Under the pieces are notes generated by a model. It saw nothing but the letters and a program-made list of their open reading frames with translations, ran no database searches and had not been told where the DNA came from. A DNA stretch of 30,963 bases from BMS3Bbin07 sp036244995 (lineage in GTDB: Bacteria > Nitrospirota > Thermodesulfovibrionia > Thermodesulfovibrionales > JdFR-85): the NCBI GenBank assembly GCA_036244995.1, contig BTTF01000013.1:1-30963 (forward strand). The letters are read 5' to 3'. Each line of letters begins with the position of its first letter. Position 1 is the stretch's first letter. Positions 22,860 to 30,963 of this stretch are shown here, piece by piece. The position numbers were made by a program, and so were the translations under genes.

Positions 22860-25800
22860 TTAATTACCGGTTTTTGTTCTTACCTGTTCCATGAATGCCT
22901 CAAGTTGCAACTCTGTAGTTGAAGAATCGGCTCCGTCATAGGGGATACTGATTGATGGAATTCCATATTTCCTGGTAACTCCCCTCATAATGGCTGTCAC
23001 AACAGTACCGGGCATACATCCAAAAGGCATGGCATTTATGATCCCGGAAACCCCCTTCCCGATCAGATCGATAGACTTACCTATGCTCATGATGGCCTCT
23101 CCTTCAAAGGATTCGTGCAGATATGGGGAGGCCTTCTTCAATACATCCCCTGTATCAGGTTCGTGTAAGGTTTTCAAAAAACCATTGAACTGCTTTTCGA
23201 GGCTGCCGCTTATTCTCTTTTGAAAGAGCCTTTTTAAGAGAATAGTTATAATACCAGAGATGTCTTTTTTTCGCAAGGTCTTTTTCAGGGACATCAGGTT
23301 TATGTAATAAATCCATTCATCCACCGGGGAAAGCCAGACTTCACCTCCAAGGGTTTCTATCTTTCTGACGAGGTCCTCGTTAGAGAACCTGTTGGACCTT
23401 ACGAAAATCTCGCCCACTATTCCTATCAGGGGTTTTTCTCCATGCTCGGTGGGGAGGTTTTCAAAATCTTTTTTCATCTGTGACATCACCGGCATTATGT
23501 TGCCGTTGGAGCCGCTCAGGGTTGTGGTCAGCTTCTGCAGGTATTGATGATAGAGCTTATCTGCAGAGCCTTTCTCCTTTTCGTAGGGTCTGCTCTCATG
23601 AAGACATTTTATGAGGATTTCAAAGGCCACAATTCCCTCCCAGGATCTTGACACAAAATCCTTGCCGACGATCCCGAGGTCCTGATAAAAAGTTACATCC
23701 TGCACAGGCGTGAATATGGGCACATCCTTAATCCCGACTTCATCAAGTACCATCCTGTGAAAGACATTGTATTGACCGAATCTGCAGGGCCCTGTACCCG
23801 AGGGCATAAAGAAGGCTGACTCTTCCGGCTTGAAATCTCCGGAAAAGACCTTTTTGAGCATATCCCCGGTTGTAACTGTGCATGGATAACACTCCTTTCC
23901 CGTAACATATCTCCTGCCGAATTCGAGCGCTCCCGCATCGGTCTCGGGTAATACCTCAGCAGGTATACCGCAATGTTCAAATGCCGCCTTCAGGGCAAAG
24001 GCGTGATCGGACATCCTCGGCAGATAAACAGTCCTCTGTTTCCCTGATGACCGTTTGACTGAAAACTCCACCTTCTGCGGTATAGGGGTCTCTCTATACT
24101 GTATTTTCCCGGTAGAAATCCGGGCATCAATGCTATCGAGAAATGCCTCGCATCTTGTGATTGCACCGGCATCAGCGCTATGCTCATCTATCTCGACATA
24201 GAGATATGGTTTTCCGGAAAGTTCCTTTTCAAAGAATTTCTGTATAAAGGAATCAGGCCCGCAGGAAAAATTTCCTATAAAAACAGGATAGAGGAATTTA
24301 TTCTTCTTAATGGCCCTTGCCGCCTTCAGTATCCTCTGACCGGACCTCCAGTACATATCAGGCCAGTCATTATGGATATCCTCTTCAGAAAGGAAATCCA
24401 TCGGCAGGGAAAGTACATCAAGGGAGGCAAGTTTTCTCGGTATTTCAAGATTTACACCCATATCAAAGGCATTATAAGCCCGGCCCACTATTACCACGGT
24501 CCGTCTGTTCAGGGTGGACAGAACCTCCCTGCCCCGAGTCTTGATGTTTCTTGTAAATTCATCCTGTGTTTCCTGTGCCTTTTTCATTGCCCTTCTGATC
24601 TCACCGGAGGTAATGCCGAAATGCCTCATGGTCCTTTTGATCTCTTTTAAAACAAAGGGATCCCCTTTTTTCAGTTTTATAACAGGCGAGACAACAGTGG
24701 CATTTTCAAAGGCTACACGTATCTGATACGGGAAACTCTGGGTAAGGGGGCAGGCATGGCCTTCTTCATATGGGTCATCCATAGAGTTCATGTTTATAAA
24801 ACTTGGTATAAAGAGGGTCTCCACACCCTCCTGAAGCAGATGCCTCACATGCCCGTGTGAGACCTTGACAGGAAAACATGTCTCGGCCAATACCGTTTCA
24901 AGCCCGAGACTGACGATTCTCCTGTTTGTTTTGGGTGAGACCACCACCTCAAAACCTAACTCCCACAGGAGTGTGCTCCAGTATGGAAGATAATCATGAA
25001 AGTAAAAGACATACGGGATTCCTATTCTGCCTCTGCGGAAAGTTGCGCCTGATTCCTTTACTTTTTCAGCACGTTCTGCATGTGACCTCCAGAGTTCTCC
25101 TTCCCTGAAGGCAAAGAGGTCAGGTATTTCCGTCTTTACCCTTCTTCGTACATCGTACTTTTCACACCTGCCGCCATAAAAGAGGAAGTCATCCTCTCCG
25201 TCGATCTTAACCCTGTTAATCTCACACATGTTTTCACAGCTCCTGCACTCAAAGGAACTCTGCCGGTAGGGCCTGCCGGCAAGGTCAAAACCCTTGAAGG
25301 AAGTTCCTGAAAAAGCAGCCTTCCCTGAGGACTTTTCTCTTGCAGCCTGCATATGCTCCCTTGCTATCATGGCCATTCCTATGGCACCCGTTACATCGTG
25401 GTTCGGCGGTACGGTTACGGTTCTTCCCGTAAACTTCTCAAAGGCTGCCACTACCGTTTTGTTAAACGCAGTTCCACCCTGGAAGAAGATATGATCTCCT
25501 ATGTGTCTTCCCGCAACCACACGGTTGATATAGTTTTCCACTATGGAGTATGCAAGGCCGGCAAGGAGATCGTTTTTTTGGGCTCCGCGCTGGAGGTTTG
25601 CCATAAGGGAATTCTCCATGAATACAGTGCACCTCTCACCGAGCCTGCATGGATTGGTTGATGAAAAGGCACAGTCGGCAAACTCGTCCTTGATCGAGAT
25701 GCTCAGTTTCTCGGCCTGTTCTTCAAGAAATGAGCCTGTGCCGGCAGCACATGCCTTGTTCATCTCAAAGTCCACTATTATGCCGTCGCGGAGGGAGATA

Positions 25801-27089
25801 TATTTTGAATCCTGCCCCCCGATTTCAAAAATTGTATCAACTTCGGGGTCTATAAAAACGGCTGCTGTTGCCTGTGCGGTAATCTCGTTTTTTACGATAT
25901 CAGCGCCGACAAAGTCTGCAATCATGTACCTGCCGGAGCCTGTAGTGCCAACGCCGCATATCTCGACATCATCGTCCACCTCTTTTCCTACCTCCAGCAG
26001 ACCCTGCCTGACAGCCTCAATAGGTCTTCCTGCCGTCATCAGGTACCTCTTTGCAATCAGTCTGCCATCTTCATCTATAACGGCAAGGTTTGTGCTGATG
26101 GAACCGATATCAATACCCAGATAAACCTTTTTTTTCTGCTCCTGTTTCTCCTGTAATCTTTTTTCCTCCCTGCCTTCTGCCTCCTGCCCCCCGGCTTCTG
26201 TCACCAGGTGTCTCTCTCTGAACCCGTCTCCTTCTTCAATGAGCGGCCTGTGGCCTGAATCATTCTGTCTGAGTGAGGAGAGAGTCTCTTCAAGTTTACC
26301 GAAGTTCAGGACAGTTGCCTTCTCATCACTCAACGCCTTGAGAGCAGCTCCGATTGCCCCCATGAAGGCCGTATGCTCCGGAATTATCAGCTCATCAAGC
26401 TCGAAAATCTCCTTGAATGCCTTTATCATACCCTTATTCAGTGCCACCCCTCCCTGAAAGGATACCTTGGGAGGCACCGGTCTTCCCCTTACGATTGAGC
26501 CTTTAAAATTCCTTGCCACCGCAAAGCAGAGTCCGGCCACAATATCGTCCATAGGTGTGGCAATCTGTTGCAGATGGATCATGTCCGACTTTGCAAAGAC
26601 ACTGCAACGCCCTGCAATCCTCGGAGGATTTTTAGACCTCAATGCCGTCTCACTGAATTCCTCAATACTCAATCTCAGCCTCTCTGCCTGCTGGTCAAGG
26701 AAAGAGCCGGTACCTGCCGCACAGACTGAATTCAGTGAAAAGTCTTTTATTGCATTGCCTTCAAGGATGATAAGTTTTGAATCCTCTCCACCCATTTCAA
26801 TAATGGTATTGACCTCCGGATAGAACCTCTTCGTGGACGTACCGTTGGCCACAAGTTCATTGATATGAGCGGCACCTGTAGCCCTTGCCATTAGCTTCCC
26901 GGTAGACCCTGTAAAAACTATCATGAATTCCGGATAATCGGAAGAGACCTCCCTCAGAACCTCTATGGCCGTATTTACAGGATGCCCCTTATGCCGGCGA
27001 TAGACAGTCAGGAGAACATTTTCCTGCTCATCAATAATGGCTATTTTAACACTTACAGAACCACAGTCCAGACCTGCCGTAAGGGCCAT
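22860..27089 (-). CDS. Giant 2-hydroxyacyl-CoA dehydratase activase-type protein
   Basis: The 1409-residue protein joins two ASKHA ATPase domains of the BadF/BcrA/HgdC activase family to a DUF2229-type and a dehydratase D-component-like C-terminal region. Domain 1 (about 1-260) has GLDCGSVSVK, GGEDSK, CAAGTGSF and RCSVF. Domain 2 (about 321-580) has GIDIGSISTN, GGQDSK, CAAGTGSF and RCTVF. A cysteine cluster follows (C615, C618, C622, C642), then a region with ETCFPVKVSHGH and CYPCTVTTGD, and a C-terminal FGCMPGTV and GIPSISIPYDG. Activases of this family use ATP to inject an electron into a dehydratase iron-sulfur cluster; this large architecture is widespread in anaerobes but its substrate is unknown. 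GGGAGG 7 bases before the ATG sets the start. Confidence 0.92.
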   Translation of the reverse strand: MALTAGLDCGSVSVKIAIIDEQENVLLTVYRRHKGHPVNTAIEVLREVSSDYPEFMIVFTGSTGKLMARATGAAHINELVANGTSTKRFYPEVNTIIEMGGEDSKLIILEGNAIKDFSLNSVCAAGTGSFLDQQAERLRLSIEEFSETALRSKNPPRIAGRCSVFAKSDMIHLQQIATPMDDIVAGLCFAVARNFKGSIVRGRPVPPKVSFQGGVALNKGMIKAFKEIFELDELIIPEHTAFMGAIGAALKALSDEKATVLNFGKLEETLSSLRQNDSGHRPLIEEGDGFRERHLVTEAGGQEAEGREEKRLQEKQEQKKKVYLGIDIGSISTNLAVIDEDGRLIAKRYLMTAGRPIEAVRQGLLEVGKEVDDDVEICGVGTTGSGRYMIADFVGADIVKNEITAQATAAVFIDPEVDTIFEIGGQDSKYISLRDGIIVDFEMNKACAAGTGSFLEEQAEKLSISIKDEFADCAFSSTNPCRLGERCTVFMENSLMANLQRGAQKNDLLAGLAYSIVENYINRVVAGRHIGDHIFFQGGTAFNKTVVAAFEKFTGRTVTVPPNHDVTGAIGMAMIAREHMQAAREKSSGKAAFSGTSFKGFDLAGRPYRQSSFECRSCENMCEINRVKIDGEDDFLFYGGRCEKYDVRRRVKTEIPDLFAFREGELWRSHAERAEKVKESGATFRRGRIGIPYVFYFHDYLPYWSTLLWELGFEVVVSPKTNRRIVSLGLETVLAETCFPVKVSHGHVRHLLQEGVETLFIPSFINMNSMDDPYEEGHACPLTQSFPYQIRVAFENATVVSPVIKLKKGDPFVLKEIKRTMRHFGITSGEIRRAMKKAQETQDEFTRNIKTRGREVLSTLNRRTVVIVGRAYNAFDMGVNLEIPRKLASLDVLSLPMDFLSEEDIHNDWPDMYWRSGQRILKAARAIKKNKFLYPVFIGNFSCGPDSFIQKFFEKELSGKPYLYVEIDEHSADAGAITRCEAFLDSIDARISTGKIQYRETPIPQKVEFSVKRSSGKQRTVYLPRMSDHAFALKAAFEHCGIPAEVLPETDAGALEFGRRYVTGKECYPCTVTTGDMLKKVFSGDFKPEESAFFMPSGTGPCRFGQYNVFHRMVLDEVGIKDVPIFTPVQDVTFYQDLGIVGKDFVSRSWEGIVAFEILIKCLHESRPYEKEKGSADKLYHQYLQKLTTTLSGSNGNIMPVMSQMKKDFENLPTEHGEKPLIGIVGEIFVRSNRFSNEDLVRKIETLGGEVWLSPVDEWIYYINLMSLKKTLRKKDISGIITILLKRLFQKRISGSLEKQFNGFLKTLHEPDTGDVLKKASPYLHESFEGEAIMSIGKSIDLIGKGVSGIINAMPFGCMPGTVVTAIMRGVTRKYGIPSISIPYDGADSSTTELQLEAFMEQVRTKTGN

Positions 27090-27147
27090 CTCTTAACCTC
27101 CCTAAACCCCTCATGATATTTCAGTATTATTTAAAAGTAATGAATAG

Positions 27148-27175
27148 TTTATACAAAAAGCTCACGTTGGGGCAA
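27148..27175 (-). promoter_or_regulatory. Probable promoter of the activase-type gene
   Basis: On the minus strand TTGCCC (27170-27175) and TATAAA (27148-27153) are 16 bases apart, about 60 bases before the gene's ATG. The site lies in the 107-base divergent gap shared with hypF. Confidence 0.45.
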
Positions 27176-27196
27176 TCTTAGTGGTAATATATCATA

Positions 27197-29521
27197 ATGA
27201 CTTATCTTAGAATAAAAATAAAAGTAAAGGGCCTTGTTCAGGGTGTGGGATTCAGACCGTTTGTCTTCAACCTTGCCAGTTCTTTAAACCTCAAAGGTTT
27301 TGTGAAAAACACTTCTGAGGGTGTAGTAATAGAGATTGAGGGAAAGAACTCGGGGGTCTTTCTGGAGCGTCTCGGAAGTGAAAAACCGGCACTTTCCGAT
27401 GTAGAGTCAATTGATGTAAAGGCAATTGATGTAGAGTCAATCGATGGCGGAAAACTTCCTGAATACGGGTTTAAGGATTTCACCATTTTGCCGAGTGAGG
27501 ATAATGGCAGCATAACCCATGTCTCTCCGGATATATCCATCTGCAATGACTGTCTGTCTGAACTTCTCAACCCCACGGACAGGAGATACCTCTACCCGTT
27601 CATAAACTGTACAAACTGTGGTCCGAGATACTCTATCACAAAGGCGGTACCATATGACCGGCCAAACACCACAATGGGTCGTTTCAATATGTGTCATGAC
27701 TGCAGCAGTGAGTATGAAAACCCGGGAGACAGGAGATTTCATGCACAGGCCAATGCCTGTCCTCTCTGTGGTCCCCGGATCAGCTTTCAGATTGAAAACC
27801 CTTTATTTAAAGGGTATGAGGGTGAAGAACCGGTTTCTTCAGCAATCAAGGTGCTTAAGGCAGGTGGCATTGTTGCCGTAAAAGGCCTTGGGGGTTTTCA
27901 TATTGCCTGTGATGCTGAAAATATGGATGCTGTAAACCTGCTGAGGGAGAGAAAACAGAGGATTAACAAACCCTTTGCTCTGATGGCACCTGATATGGAT
28001 ACCGTAAGAGGGCTCTGTTATGTAACAGATGAGGAGTCTCGGCTCATGCTCTCCCGCCGGAGACCGATAGTGCTCCTGAAGAAAAGACCTGACTGCAAAC
28101 TGCCGGAGGAAGTGGCTCCAAAAAACCGGTGCCTTGGTTTTATGCTTCCCTATACCCCGCTTCACCACCTCCTCTTTTTCTATCCGGAAAAGGATGGAGA
28201 AGGAGAAGGGGGACCGAATTTCCGTTGCCTGATAATGACGAGTGGAAACCTTTCGGAAGAGCCGATAATACATGAAAACGAGGCTGCAATGGAGGGGCTT
28301 GCAGGGATTGCAGACGCGTTTTTACTGCATAACAGGGATATATTCATGAGGGTGGATGATTCGGTTGTACGGAAAAACGTTTTTATCCGCCGCTCAAGGG
28401 GCTACGTGCCGGAGGCGATAGCGCTTGGAGAGACAGGGCCTGAGGTGCTTGGCGTGGGTGCGGACCTGAAAAATACCTTTACCCTGACCAGGGATACCTA
28501 TGCAATACCGAGCCAGCATATCGGTGATATGGGAAATTTTGAGACGCTGAAGTTTTTTGAGGAGACACTTGAAAACCTCAAATTACTTTACAGGATCAAC
28601 CCTGTTGCCATAGCCTTTGACATGCATCCAGGGTATTATTCGACAAGGTGGGCAGAAGGACAACCTTTAGATGGCTTAAAGGTACAGCATCACCATGCAC
28701 ATGTGGCCTCTGTCATGGCAGAGGCAGGGCTTAAGAATGAGGTTATAGGCGTGACCCTTGACGGTTCCGGCTATGGGACTGACGGCAATATCTGGGGCAG
28801 TGAGTTTCTGATTGCCAACCTCAAAGGATTTAAGCGTCTCTGTCACTTCAATTATATGGCGCTTCCAGGCGGCGAGATGGCAATAAGGGAGCCCTGGAGA
28901 ATAGCCCTGGGCTGGCTGCAGGAGGTGACCGGAGGGGATGCCTTGCAGTACATTGAGAGCGTCGGCTTTCTGAACCGCTATGGAGAGGCGAGAATTAAAA
29001 ATGTGTTGAGGCTTATTGATCTGCCGGAGTTTACCCCCTATAGCTCAGGAGCCGGGAGATTGTTTGATGCCGTGGCTGCAATAACCGGTATAACCGATAC
29101 AAACACCTATGAAGCTGAGGCAGCAACAGCACTTGAGTCTTGTGCTGCAGAAGGTGTTGCTGAAGATTACCCGGTGGATATAAAGTTTGCCGAACCCATG
29201 ATTGTGGATTTCTCCTTTACATTGCTGAGGATATTGGAGGACATGACGTCCGGAACCGGCAGGAGTATTATATCCGCACGGTTTCATAATACCATCATTA
29301 CAACTATAATAAGGGTGGTAAATAAACTCCATAGTCTTACGGGCATAAGGGATGTAGTGATTTCAGGAGGGGTTTTTCAGAACCTTTATATTGCAGCGAG
29401 GGTTTTGGAAGGGCTTAAAGGCCAGGGTTTCAGGGTCTATCGTAACAGACGGATGCCACCCAACGATGCAAACATATCACTTGGCCAGGCGTATATCTTA
29501 AGGGAGAGGCTACGGCAGTGA
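27197..29521 (+). CDS. hypF: Carbamoyltransferase HypF, hydrogenase maturation
   Basis: HypF converts carbamoyl phosphate to a carbamoyl-adenylate and passes the group to HypE, the first step of cyanide ligand synthesis for [NiFe]-hydrogenase. The 774-residue protein has an N-terminal acylphosphatase domain (GVGFRPF with R20, VKNTSEG with N38), two zinc-finger pairs (C116-C119/C138-C141 and C166-C169/C188-C191), a YrdC-like domain (about 210-390) and a Kae1-like C-terminal domain with HHHAHVASVMAE. All blocks are intact. A three-copy 15-bp repeat sits in the linker after the acylphosphatase core. No clear ribosome site precedes the ATG. Its stop overlaps the hypD start by 4 bases. Confidence 0.96.
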   Translation: MTYLRIKIKVKGLVQGVGFRPFVFNLASSLNLKGFVKNTSEGVVIEIEGKNSGVFLERLGSEKPALSDVESIDVKAIDVESIDGGKLPEYGFKDFTILPSEDNGSITHVSPDISICNDCLSELLNPTDRRYLYPFINCTNCGPRYSITKAVPYDRPNTTMGRFNMCHDCSSEYENPGDRRFHAQANACPLCGPRISFQIENPLFKGYEGEEPVSSAIKVLKAGGIVAVKGLGGFHIACDAENMDAVNLLRERKQRINKPFALMAPDMDTVRGLCYVTDEESRLMLSRRRPIVLLKKRPDCKLPEEVAPKNRCLGFMLPYTPLHHLLFFYPEKDGEGEGGPNFRCLIMTSGNLSEEPIIHENEAAMEGLAGIADAFLLHNRDIFMRVDDSVVRKNVFIRRSRGYVPEAIALGETGPEVLGVGADLKNTFTLTRDTYAIPSQHIGDMGNFETLKFFEETLENLKLLYRINPVAIAFDMHPGYYSTRWAEGQPLDGLKVQHHHAHVASVMAEAGLKNEVIGVTLDGSGYGTDGNIWGSEFLIANLKGFKRLCHFNYMALPGGEMAIREPWRIALGWLQEVTGGDALQYIESVGFLNRYGEARIKNVLRLIDLPEFTPYSSGAGRLFDAVAAITGITDTNTYEAEAATALESCAAEGVAEDYPVDIKFAEPMIVDFSFTLLRILEDMTSGTGRSIISARFHNTIITTIIRVVNKLHSLTGIRDVVISGGVFQNLYIAARVLEGLKGQGFRVYRNRRMPPNDANISLGQAYILRERLRQ
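27398..27442 (+). repeat. 15-bp tandem repeat, three copies, within hypF
   Basis: Units 27398-27412, 27413-27427 and 27428-27442 (GATGTAGAGTCAATT and two close variants) encode DVESI, DVKAI and DVESI. They lengthen a loop at the end of the acylphosphatase domain. Changes by one unit would leave the frame intact. Confidence 0.9.
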
Positions 29522-30579
29522 AGAGTCTTATCGAAAACATACATCTGATGATGAAAGAGATCGGACGTCCGGTGAGGCTGATGGAGGTCTGCGGCACTCA
29601 TACCGTTGCCATATTCCGCCATGGCATAAGGACCGTCCTGCCCGACGGGATTCTGCTGCTGAGCGGGCCGGGGTGTCCGGTCTGTGTAACATCCATTGAA
29701 GACATAGATAAAGCTGTAAAGATAGGCGGTCAGCCCGGTGTAATACTTACCACATTCGGGGACATGATGAGAGTTCCCGGTTCCCGTGAAAACCTTCAGG
29801 AGGCAAGGGCCGACGGTGCTGACATTCGAGTCCTCTACTCTCCGATGGACGCCCTCAATATTGCAGGTGAAAATCCCGACAGGAGAGTGGTATTCTTTGC
29901 AACCGGTTTCGAGACGACCTCTCCGTCTGTAGCCGCCACCCTCTGTGAGGCAGACAGAAAGGGGATTTTTAATTTCCATATATATCCAAACCACAAACTT
30001 GTGCCCCCGGCCCTGAGGGCCTTACTTGACGATGAGAGGGTTAAAGTGGACGGTTTTATCCTGCCCGGGCATGTAAGCACTATTATCGGCAGGGCCCCCT
30101 ATGAATTTATTTCGCGGGATTACAAGAAGCCTTCTGTTATCGCAGGGTTTGAGGCAAGGGATATCCTTGAGACAATCGCCATGCTCCTTGCACAGCTTAT
30201 CAAGGGGGAGTACAGGGTTGAGATACAATATGTCAGGGCAGTAAGGGCAGAGGGTAATCCCAGGGCCACCTCCCTCATCTCGACCTGTTTTATGCCTGTG
30301 GACACCCAGTGGCGTGGTATTGGCACGATCGCCAAAAGCGGTCTTTCCCTGCGGGAGGAGTTCAGACACAGAGATGCCTCAAAACTTTTTGATATCACGG
30401 TAGAAAGCACACCTGATATAAGAGGATGTGCGTGTGGTGACGTGCTGAAGGGCATAAAAATACCCACTGATTGTCCCCTGTATGGCAAGAAATGCACCCC
30501 TGAAAACCCTGTTGGCGCCTGCATGGTAAGTACAGAGGGAAGCTGTTCGGCATACTACAAATATAAATCAGGGACCTGA
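29518..30579 (+). CDS. hypD: Hydrogenase maturation protein HypD
   Basis: HypD is the iron-sulfur scaffold on which, with HypC, the Fe(CN)2CO group of [NiFe]-hydrogenase is assembled. The 353-residue protein has CGTHT (C25), GPGCPVC (C53, C56), GFETTSPS (about 130-137), PGHVSTIIG, and a C-terminal cysteine cluster (GCACGDVLKG, CPLYGKKC, GACMVS) that holds the [4Fe-4S] centre. Start is GTG at 29518, overlapping the hypF stop, so the two are coupled. The usual small partner gene hypC is not between or after them in this window, and hypE is not seen either. These genes must lie elsewhere if the pathway works. Confidence 0.96.
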   Translation: MKSLIENIHLMMKEIGRPVRLMEVCGTHTVAIFRHGIRTVLPDGILLLSGPGCPVCVTSIEDIDKAVKIGGQPGVILTTFGDMMRVPGSRENLQEARADGADIRVLYSPMDALNIAGENPDRRVVFFATGFETTSPSVAATLCEADRKGIFNFHIYPNHKLVPPALRALLDDERVKVDGFILPGHVSTIIGRAPYEFISRDYKKPSVIAGFEARDILETIAMLLAQLIKGEYRVEIQYVRAVRAEGNPRATSLISTCFMPVDTQWRGIGTIAKSGLSLREEFRHRDASKLFDITVESTPDIRGCACGDVLKGIKIPTDCPLYGKKCTPENPVGACMVSTEGSCSAYYKYKSGT

Positions 30580-30669
30580 TTTAGACGGACCGGGGGTTTA
30601 AAAATGCTCCCCTTTCGTGATCCAGTCCCGGGTTGGTTACTTGTCACTTCTATAAGGACTCTAATATAC

Positions 30670-30818
30670 TAATTAGAGTCTGTGTATAAACTACAGTTAT
30701 TTGTCATTCCCGCAAGTGAAGCGAGTCGGGAATCCTTCTTGAAAAACGATTCCCCGAACGCTTTCGGGAAATGACAGAAAAACGGCACCTATTCGACTTT
30801 ATACACAGACTCTGATTA
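30670..30818. repeat. MITE-like palindromic element of about 149 bp
   Basis: Terminal arms 30670-30690 and 30798-30818 are reverse complements over 20 of 21 bases (core AGAGTCTGTGTATAAA). Inside them is a second, looser inverted pair of the common TGTCATTCCCG type: GTCATTCCCG near 30712 and CGGGAAATGAC near 30765. A further short hairpin (ACTCTAAT...ATTAGAGT, about 30658-30679) leads into the left arm. No coding frame is present. The element fills most of the gap between hypD and mazG and may serve as a terminator or carry part of the mazG promoter. Confidence 0.85.
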
Positions 30819-30822
30819 AATT

Positions 30823-30963
30823 ATGGACTTCGATAAATTAGTGGAGATAATGGAGGCATTGAGGGCTGAGGACGGTTGTCCCTGGGACAGGGAACAGACC
30901 CGGCAGTCCCTGAAACCGTTTCTGATAGAAGAGGCTTACGAATTACTTGAGGCTATTGAGGAA
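30823..30963 (+). CDS. mazG: MazG nucleoside triphosphate pyrophosphohydrolase, N-terminal part
   Basis: Only the first 47 codons are in the window; the frame runs off the end. The sequence MDFDKLVEIMEALRAEDGCP, WDREQT and then the helix LIEEAYELLEAIEE match the opening of MazG, with the CPWD motif and the EE-x2-E metal-binding helix of the all-alpha NTP pyrophosphatase fold. MazG hydrolyses NTPs and dNTPs to monophosphates, a house-cleaning role. The ATG lies just after the palindromic element, with no strong ribosome site visible. Confidence 0.9.
   Translation, partial: MDFDKLVEIMEALRAEDGCPWDREQTRQSLKPFLIEEAYELLEAIEE

Noticed and set aside
25543..26124. Plus-strand open frame of 193 codons opposite the activase-type gene
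   Set aside because: It is a frame shadow, Ser/Pro-rich in translation, and fully antisense to the conserved ATPase domain.
29518..29521. Search for a hypC gene between hypF and hypD
   Set aside because: The two genes overlap by 4 bases, so there is no room for it.

Overview
The window looks like a piece of chromosome from an anaerobic, mid-GC Gram-negative bacterium. The core genes suggest this: the futalosine menaquinone pathway (mqnE, mqnC), hydrogenase maturation (hypF, hypD), a 1409-residue 2-hydroxyacyl-CoA dehydratase activase-type protein, a secreted lytic transglycosylase, and several radical-SAM and redox proteins. This set fits Nitrospirota- or Desulfobacterota-like lineages, but no rRNA or other marker fixes the taxon, so that placement is inference.

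Positions 1 to about 10,500 form an accessory, defence-rich region. It opens with an AT-rich gene for a small HEPN-like protein, followed by a hairpin that resembles most of an integron attC site. Next comes a type I restriction-modification operon, hsdM - BRO-family gene - hsdS - REP-associated transposase (RAYT) - hsdR. Each junction is tight or overlapping, so the two accessory genes are fully embedded in the operon. The embedded RAYT gene itself carries a REP-like palindrome in frame. A second RAYT with intact terminal inverted repeats (8576-9470) follows. After it comes a minus-strand toxin-antitoxin pair (ribbon-helix-helix antitoxin and PIN toxin) with a perfect palindromic operator over its promoter. 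Behind the pair is a 26-codon relic of the C-terminus of S-adenosylhomocysteine hydrolase (ahcY), which marks a deletion or rearrangement junction.

Positions 10,942 to 12,613 hold a plus-strand group: a SET-domain protein, an isoprenylcysteine/phospholipid-methyltransferase-like membrane protein, and coaE. A 22-bp inverted repeat separates coaE from the convergent slt gene. A thioredoxin-reductase-like flavoprotein on the minus strand diverges from a multi-pass sensor histidine kinase.

From 27,089 down to 18,042 the minus strand is nearly continuous: activase-type protein, a 28-residue AURKAIP1/COX24-like gene, a short coiled-coil protein, an alpha/beta hydrolase, a GAF-GGDEF diguanylate cyclase, mqnE and mqnC. 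The last five genes are overlapping or closely packed. mqnC contains an in-frame block of heptanucleotide repeats. On the plus strand hypF and hypD overlap, with no hypC between them. A 149-bp MITE-like palindromic element then precedes the first 47 codons of mazG, cut by the window edge.

The most interesting parts are the type I operon with its embedded BRO and RAYT genes next to a HEPN gene and attC-like hairpin, the repeat tract inside mqnC, and the small relics and palindromes that show how the accessory region was assembled.
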